From Luteimonas endophytica (GTDB taxonomy: Bacteria > Pseudomonadota > Gammaproteobacteria > Xanthomonadales > Xanthomonadaceae), in contig NZ_JARXRM010000043.1 in NCBI RefSeq assembly GCF_029887875.1, forward strand, positions 200,181 through 264,180: a DNA stretch of 64,000 nt, in the 5' to 3' direction. Position 1 is the stretch's first letter; the number at the start of each line of letters is the position of its first letter. The notes below the pieces were generated by a model. It saw only the letters and a program-made list of their open reading frames with translations, had not been told where the DNA came from and searched no databases. Positions 60,064 through 64,000 of the stretch are shown piece by piece. The position numbers and the translations under genes were made by a program.

Positions 60064-61683
60064 ATGGCGATCTACCACACTCGAGTCAAGACCTTCTCTC
60101 GCTCGCAAGGGCACGCATCCACCGCAGCAGCCGCCTATCGGGCCGGCCTGCTGATCGTCGATGCCCGCACTGGTCTCAAGCACGACTACCGCCGCCGTGG
60201 CGGTGTCGTGGAGACCCGCTGCATCGCGCCGGACGAAGCGCCCGACTGGGCCTTCGATCCGTGTGAGCTGTGGCCGGCCGCTGAGGCTTCGGAGAAGCGT
60301 AAGGACGCTACGGTGGCACGCGAATTCGAGATTGCGCTGCCCCACGAGCTAACCGACGATGAGCGTTCCGCGCTCACCGCCGATATCGCCCGAGCGTTGG
60401 TGGAGCGCTACCGCTTCGCGATCCAGGCAAGCATCCACGAGCCCCAGACCCCAGATGGGCTGAACTACCACGCCCACCTGCTGGCCACGACAAGGCGGGT
60501 CGGCGACGCAGGGCTGGCCGACAAGACCCGCGAGCTCGACGGCGGGCCGTCGGGCCGCGGAGAGGTGGAGTGGATCCGCGAGATGGTGGCTAAGACGATC
60601 AACTCGCACTTGGCCGCCGCGCAGATCCAGGCGCGGGTCGACCATCGGAGTCTGGAAGCACAGGCAGCAGAGGCTGCCGATCTGGGGGATGAGGCGACCG
60701 CCTTGGCTCTGTCACGCGAGCCGACGGAGCACATCGGCAAAGACGCTACCGCCTTGCATCGCCGGGGCGTGGAGAGCGAGCGCGTCCAAGCCAATGAGGC
60801 AATCACTGCGGACAACGAGGCTCAATGGAAGGAAGCCCTGGCGCAGCTAGAAGGCGAGGGGAGGCTGCAGCCAGTCTCGGCAGGGCATAGTCAGGAGCAG
60901 GCCAGGAGAGAGCGGGGCGTCAAACCTGGAGTGGTCCTGGATCTATCTCCGGTCCACGGCCAGGGGCAGATCCGAGTGGTCAGGGGCTTGAGCCGCGGCG
61001 CGTTGACCCCTTCTGGGAGCAGGCGATCAGAGAGAGAACGCCAGGGTGCCAGTCGTAACCTGCTGGCGGAAGCCATCCAGCTGTGGAAAGAAGACTTCAT
61101 GGCCAAGGTCGGGGTGACCTTCAAGGCGACCTCGCAGCTGCTCCAGCATGGCGCCGAGCGCCTGTCGGCATTCGCACATGTCCCCAAGTTCCGGTCCGAC
61201 CTGGGGGAGCTGGTGAAGAGGCTCAAGCGGCTGCGGCACGACGCCGAGCGGTTCACGCGTCGCCGTGCCGCGGAAGAGCGAGCTCAGCATCTGCTTAGCC
61301 AAGCAGAGCGTGCCCTAGAACAATTTGAGGCGGATCATCCGAAGCCGGGGCTTTGGTCCCGGGCTGAATGGTCTAAACGGCGAGCACGTCGCCTGCGAAC
61401 AGTGCAGACCCGGCGGGACGCCCACCGTCGTGCCCGGCACGCCACGGGACCCGAGGCACAAGAGGGCTACAACGTTCAAGCCAAGGCCAGCGCGGAGCAA
61501 CTGGAGGCCTGGAGCCAGAGCATGCTGATCCGCTATCCGGTGCCTGCGGACACAATGCCTGCAGGCAAGGCAGCCAGCGCCGAGCCAGCTGTGAGCACCG
61601 AGGACCAGCCGGAAGTATCGACTTCAGGTGTGCCGGCTAAGCCGGCGAGCGTCGAGTCGTCGAGCAGCCTGCGTCCCAAATGA
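60064..61683 (+). CDS. mobL: MobA/MobL-family relaxase
   Basis: A 539-residue relaxase that nicks at oriT and leads the strand into a helper's conjugation channel. The N-terminus MAIYHTRVKTFSRSQGHASTAAAAYRAG carries Tyr25 as a probable nicking residue; NYHAHLLATTRRV gives the metal site H136-x-H138. The C-terminal half is coiled coil with many Arg and Gln. The start at 60064 follows AAGGAAC; the frame extends upstream to 59911 but there overlaps the oriT region. No coupling protein or T4SS is encoded in the island. Confidence 0.88.
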   Translation: MAIYHTRVKTFSRSQGHASTAAAAYRAGLLIVDARTGLKHDYRRRGGVVETRCIAPDEAPDWAFDPCELWPAAEASEKRKDATVAREFEIALPHELTDDERSALTADIARALVERYRFAIQASIHEPQTPDGLNYHAHLLATTRRVGDAGLADKTRELDGGPSGRGEVEWIREMVAKTINSHLAAAQIQARVDHRSLEAQAAEAADLGDEATALALSREPTEHIGKDATALHRRGVESERVQANEAITADNEAQWKEALAQLEGEGRLQPVSAGHSQEQARRERGVKPGVVLDLSPVHGQGQIRVVRGLSRGALTPSGSRRSERERQGASRNLLAEAIQLWKEDFMAKVGVTFKATSQLLQHGAERLSAFAHVPKFRSDLGELVKRLKRLRHDAERFTRRRAAEERAQHLLSQAERALEQFEADHPKPGLWSRAEWSKRRARRLRTVQTRRDAHRRARHATGPEAQEGYNVQAKASAEQLEAWSQSMLIRYPVPADTMPAGKAASAEPAVSTEDQPEVSTSGVPAKPASVESSSSLRPK

Positions 61684-61759
61684 CGATGCCCCGCTTTCGC
61701 GAGGCATCGATCGTGGTCCCCCCCTGGCACCACGCAGTGCAGATGTGGATCAAATGAAG

Positions 61760-62068
61760 CTAGTGAAGGGTTGGGCCTCGGCTAGGCTTGCTCTGGCTGC
61801 CAGCGCGCCTGGCTTCCAGGATTTGCTGCAGTGGCAGCTGCTCGCGCTGGATGACCTTTTCGCGGGTGCGAGTGATCGGGCGGGGCTGGAGCGTATGGTC
61901 GCGTGTTGGCGGTGCATCGCCCTTGCTGCGGCGAATTAGTTCGTCGGCAACTTCCAGTGAGTGGTCGATGTCGTCGAGACGATCCAGGAGTTTTCGGTTA
62001 CGGTCCTGGGAAACGATGCCGCTCAGTAGACGGCTGGCAATATCAAGCTTCAGATCTTGTTGCTGCAT
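61760..62068 (-). CDS. small hypothetical protein under XRE operator
   Basis: A 102-residue charged, helical protein (MQQQDLKLDIASRLL...LLDRLDDIDHSLEVADELI) with a Pro/Arg-rich end. GTGAGGAG precedes the start. The TTGCGT within the palindrome at 62113-62131, about 45 bp upstream, could be its -35. It follows the relaxase on the opposite strand. It may be a conjugation-linked partner or a regulator; unknown. Confidence 0.6.
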   Translation of the reverse strand: MQQQDLKLDIASRLLSGIVSQDRNRKLLDRLDDIDHSLEVADELIRRSKGDAPPTRDHTLQPRPITRTREKVIQREQLPLQQILEARRAGSQSKPSRGPTLH

Positions 62069-62112
62069 GGTCGCGCTCCTCACGCTGTTGGGGGAGCCCC
62101 CATCCAAGCAGC

Positions 62113-62131
62113 ATTTGCGTTTAACGCAAGT
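62113..62131. promoter_or_regulatory. second XRE operator
   Basis: ATTTGCGTT-T-AACGCAAGT, the same 19-base design as 58105-58123 with one arm mismatch. It lies upstream of the 61760-62068 gene. On the minus strand TTGCGT then 17 bases leads to TGGATG, a weak -10. Confidence 0.7.
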
Positions 62132-62412
62132 GGACCGATGTCTCAATTCTGAATAGGAACGACTGCTTCAGGAGTAGCCGATTCGCCACAAGTCGTCCCT
62201 CACGGCTAGCGGAGTGAAGCGCTTGCTCTCTACATTGGTGGGGCTCCGAGGCGAGCTCGCAAGGGTTGCGCGCCTACCGGGCTCTTGGAGCCGAACGCGG
62301 CTTATGCTGCGGCCGCAGGAGCAGCAGGCTCGACGAACAAGAAGGCTGGGCTCTCGTCGTTGACACGAGCTTCTTCCAAGTCAAGAATTTGAAGTGAATG
62401 GGGGGAGCGTAA
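62132..62412 (+). promoter_or_regulatory. leader of the right-end membrane gene with promoter candidate
   Basis: A 281-bp spacer. TTGACA at 62360-62365 and AAGAAT at 62383-62388 are spaced by exactly 17 bp, a good vegetative promoter candidate for the gene at 62413; GGGGGGAG lies before the ATG. Nothing else is recognisable here; the Ala/Arg-rich frames on the minus strand are not protein-like. Confidence 0.5.
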
Positions 62413-63636
62413 ATGGCAGAAGACGACGACAAGAACGAGCCGAAGCAGAAGGCAAGCTTGAAGGAATTCCTCGTGCGCCTGAGTGCGCCGTTCTCGTTGG
62501 TCACGGTAGGGCTTGGGGAGATCACGGCTCGACGCATGACGCTGGGGAGGCGAGCAGTCTTTGAAACGAGGGCTCCTCACCCAGACGGGATTACCGATAT
62601 TGACCTAGTTCGTATTTACGCGGGATGCGTGGCCGCTCGACCATCTGAAGATCCCGATGATATTTCGCCGCCGCTGACGGAGGAGGAGGTTGAATGTCTC
62701 ACGGATGACGATCTGAGGCTCTTTGCGAGCGACTATCTGCACCATATCTTTGAGGTTCGTTCGGATAAAGATCCTGTTGCTATGCTCGCCGCATTAATTC
62801 GAAAAGAGCACAAGGAGTGGAGTGATAGCTCAAAGCGTTTGAAAGACAGCGTCGCCACTACGATGGCACGCGCTGGCGCCACTACTGAAATTATGAAGAA
62901 CTGGCCGGGGCTGTCTAGTTCTGTAAGTGATGTCGGCTCTTTGAAAGAGCGGATAGATAAGATGTTTGGTTCGAGCTTGGCCGGCTATGAAGCGGTAGGA
63001 AAGACTTTGAGAAAGCTTCAGGAGGAGCAAAACAGCTCCGTCTTTCAGAGGCTTACAAGGGACAGCTTTTCTGTCCTTGATAAGTTCAACTCAGATCTGG
63101 CTTCTGAGTCGGTGATAAAAGGTATCGAGCCCACCCAATCGAGATACGAGAATCTTCATCTGCCGCGATTGAGCGACACGCCTCAGGGGCGCACTGCACT
63201 TTCAACAGAGAAAATGGAAGCAGCCGTAGGGCGAATGGAAGATGGGATGGGGTTGGTCGTTGCACATGCTGGCGAGATGTCGGATGTCACTGCGAAGTTG
63301 CTACAAACGCTTAGAAATGAGGCGGTCGAAAGTCAGAAGCATGCGCGCAGGGCAATCGGATTAGCGATGTTGACTCTCGCGGTGTCTGCTGTGGCGCTGG
63401 TGTTTACTGCTTGGTATGCGGTGATCGGCTATGGTGCCGACCGCAGCGAGGCAGGAGCAGACGAAAGTGCTACGGCGTCTATCATTGAGGCTTTGGGCGA
63501 ACAAAACGCGCTCTTGCGAGCTATGCACCAGGAGCAAAGTGCCGCCAACAAGCTCGCTTCAGATCGAGCGGATCAGCAAGCAAAAGTCAGTGCTGAGAGG
63601 GAAGTTCCACCCCCTAAGGTTGCGGACGGCCAGTAG
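62413..63636 (+). CDS. membrane-anchored helical protein, right end
   Basis: A 407-residue protein I do not recognise. A soluble N-terminal ~310 residues, Ser/Asp-rich and helical, is followed by one membrane helix (AIGLAMLTLAVSAVALVFTAW, ~residues 316-336) and a ~70-residue tail with coiled-coil character (EALGEQNALLRAMHQEQSAANKLAS). No signal peptide. It is the last gene before the right att site. Such tail-anchored proteins occur in defence loci and in surface exclusion; no function is assigned. Confidence 0.7.
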   Translation: MAEDDDKNEPKQKASLKEFLVRLSAPFSLVTVGLGEITARRMTLGRRAVFETRAPHPDGITDIDLVRIYAGCVAARPSEDPDDISPPLTEEEVECLTDDDLRLFASDYLHHIFEVRSDKDPVAMLAALIRKEHKEWSDSSKRLKDSVATTMARAGATTEIMKNWPGLSSSVSDVGSLKERIDKMFGSSLAGYEAVGKTLRKLQEEQNSSVFQRLTRDSFSVLDKFNSDLASESVIKGIEPTQSRYENLHLPRLSDTPQGRTALSTEKMEAAVGRMEDGMGLVVAHAGEMSDVTAKLLQTLRNEAVESQKHARRAIGLAMLTLAVSAVALVFTAWYAVIGYGADRSEAGADESATASIIEALGEQNALLRAMHQEQSAANKLASDRADQQAKVSAEREVPPPKVADGQ

Positions 63637-63836
63637 CGAAGCGGCGCGTTTGGATTGCCGGCTGGAGGATGGCTAGCTCGAGCAGGCCCAAGGTCATGGA
63701 GTCGCAGCAGCGAATCTTGTTTGCAGCTTGGTGGCAACTCGACGGTCTGCCCTACGTTGCCGTAGCTCTGGAGTAGCTCCGGGTTGAGTCTAGAGCCCAC
63801 TAGTGGCTTAAAAGCCCGCATTTTTTTGATACACAC
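63637..63836. other. right-end spacer of the element
   Basis: About 200 bp between the last gene and the att site. Contains AGCTCTGGAGTAGCTCCGGG (63764-63783), two AGCTC half-sites that resemble AGCTCC near the left end, and a T-run TTTTTTTG at 63821-63828. A minus-strand frame from 63836 looks spurious. Confidence 0.4.
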
Positions 63837-63886
63837 AAGAACTGCTTCATCAGCGGGGTGTGCTCGGTCGACTTCGCTTGCGACAT
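63800..63886 (-). pseudogene. stranded native 5' end of mutS
   Basis: From ATG 63886 the minus strand reads [16 protein letters not shown], then leaves mutS at the att site and continues LCVSKKCGLLSH to TAG at 63800-63802, a 28-codon peptide. The first 16 residues are the authentic mutS start of this genome. Its promoter should lie beyond 63887. It fires into the element on the strand opposite the 62413 gene. Confidence 0.88.
63837..63850. repeat. attachment site, native mutS 5' side
   Basis: The exact copy of AAGAACTGCTTCAT at 21339-21352, here followed by CAGCGGGG and the host mutS codons. Site-specific recombination between the two would excise a 42.5-kb circle and restore mutS with its own promoter. 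Confidence 0.88.
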
Positions 63887-64000
63887 AACTCTCTGATCTT
63901 AGGGAACAAGTTCGCGATTTTTGCGGCGGAGGACGGACGCCGGCGGCGGGCTTCGCCCGGGTGAAGTCCGTGGAGATCGAACTGGCTCGGGTGGCTGGGG
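63887..64000 (-). promoter_or_regulatory. native mutS upstream region
   Basis: Return of very high GC marks host DNA. TTCCCTAAGATCAGAGAGTT (minus strand) leads up to the stranded ATG; a GCCCGG-type hairpin (GGGCTTCGCCC, 63950-63960) is seen further out. No clear -35/-10 pair is identified. Confidence 0.4.

Noticed and set aside
63573-63836. 87-codon minus-strand frame at the right end
   Set aside because: It overlaps the end of the 62413 gene, has no ribosome-binding site and no protein-like pattern; part of it is the spacer before the att site.

Overview
The window reads as chromosomal DNA from a high-GC gammaproteobacterium of the Lysobacter/Luteimonas/Xanthomonas group (Lysobacteraceae). 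The evidence is the very GC-rich core genes, the intact order rpsP-rimM-trmD-rplS beside ffh and a cytochrome c assembly protein, and dispersed 'TGTAGGAGCG'-type repeats. The assignment rests on gene content and composition only; no database search was possible.

Positions 1-21.4 kb are ordinary core genome: a DUF3325 membrane protein, ispH, tRNA-Thr(CGT), two small unknown genes, radA, a CcsA-like protein, ffh, a class IV aminotransferase, a DUF898 protein with an M48 peptidase, the 30S/50S operon rpsP-rimM-trmD-rplS, a small lipoprotein, an Hsp15-like S4 protein, katG, a membrane-anchored Clp-like double AAA ATPase, and mutS.

From about 21,339 to 63,850 lies a 42.5-kb integrative element of visibly lower GC, inserted into the 5' end of mutS. 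It is bounded by a 14-bp perfect direct repeat inside a longer imperfect one. The native mutS start ([16 protein letters not shown], reading down from 63,886) is stranded at the far end. The mutS body at the near end has been given a new N-terminus by the element, and the nine residues EHTPLMKQF are kept with only synonymous differences. A tyrosine integrase lies next to the mutS-proximal end. A relaxase of the MobA/MobL type with a divergent TraD-like gene and a candidate oriT lies near the other end. No type IV secretion genes are seen, so the element looks mobilisable rather than self-transmissible.

The cargo is almost wholly defence-like. In order it holds: a PD-(D/E)XK-like protein, an HTH protein, a PLD-family nuclease, a second PD-(D/E)XK-like protein, a UvrD/HelD-type helicase with embedded nuclease and zinc fingers, a DUF4365 protein, an Abi_C protein divergent from a DUF4011-helicase-Vsr-DUF3320 giant (Hhe-like), and a zinc-ribbon protein. 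These are followed by a tightly coupled four-gene operon (unknown, QueC-like PP-loop enzyme, HTH-ImmA/IrrE protease, PIN nuclease), a second tyrosine integrase, an intact radC, a type III restriction-modification pair followed by an OLD-family nuclease, a cytoplasmic subtilase with an exported partner, a decayed radC fragment, and a HEPN-like protein.

Near the right end an XRE repressor appears to control two promoters through a 19-bp palindrome, one over the small exported-protein operon at 58.15 kb and one 2 kb beyond the relaxase. The QueC-like/ImmA/PIN operon (40.6-44.3 kb) is the best candidate for an undescribed system, and the mutS promoter swap is the most clear-cut structural finding.
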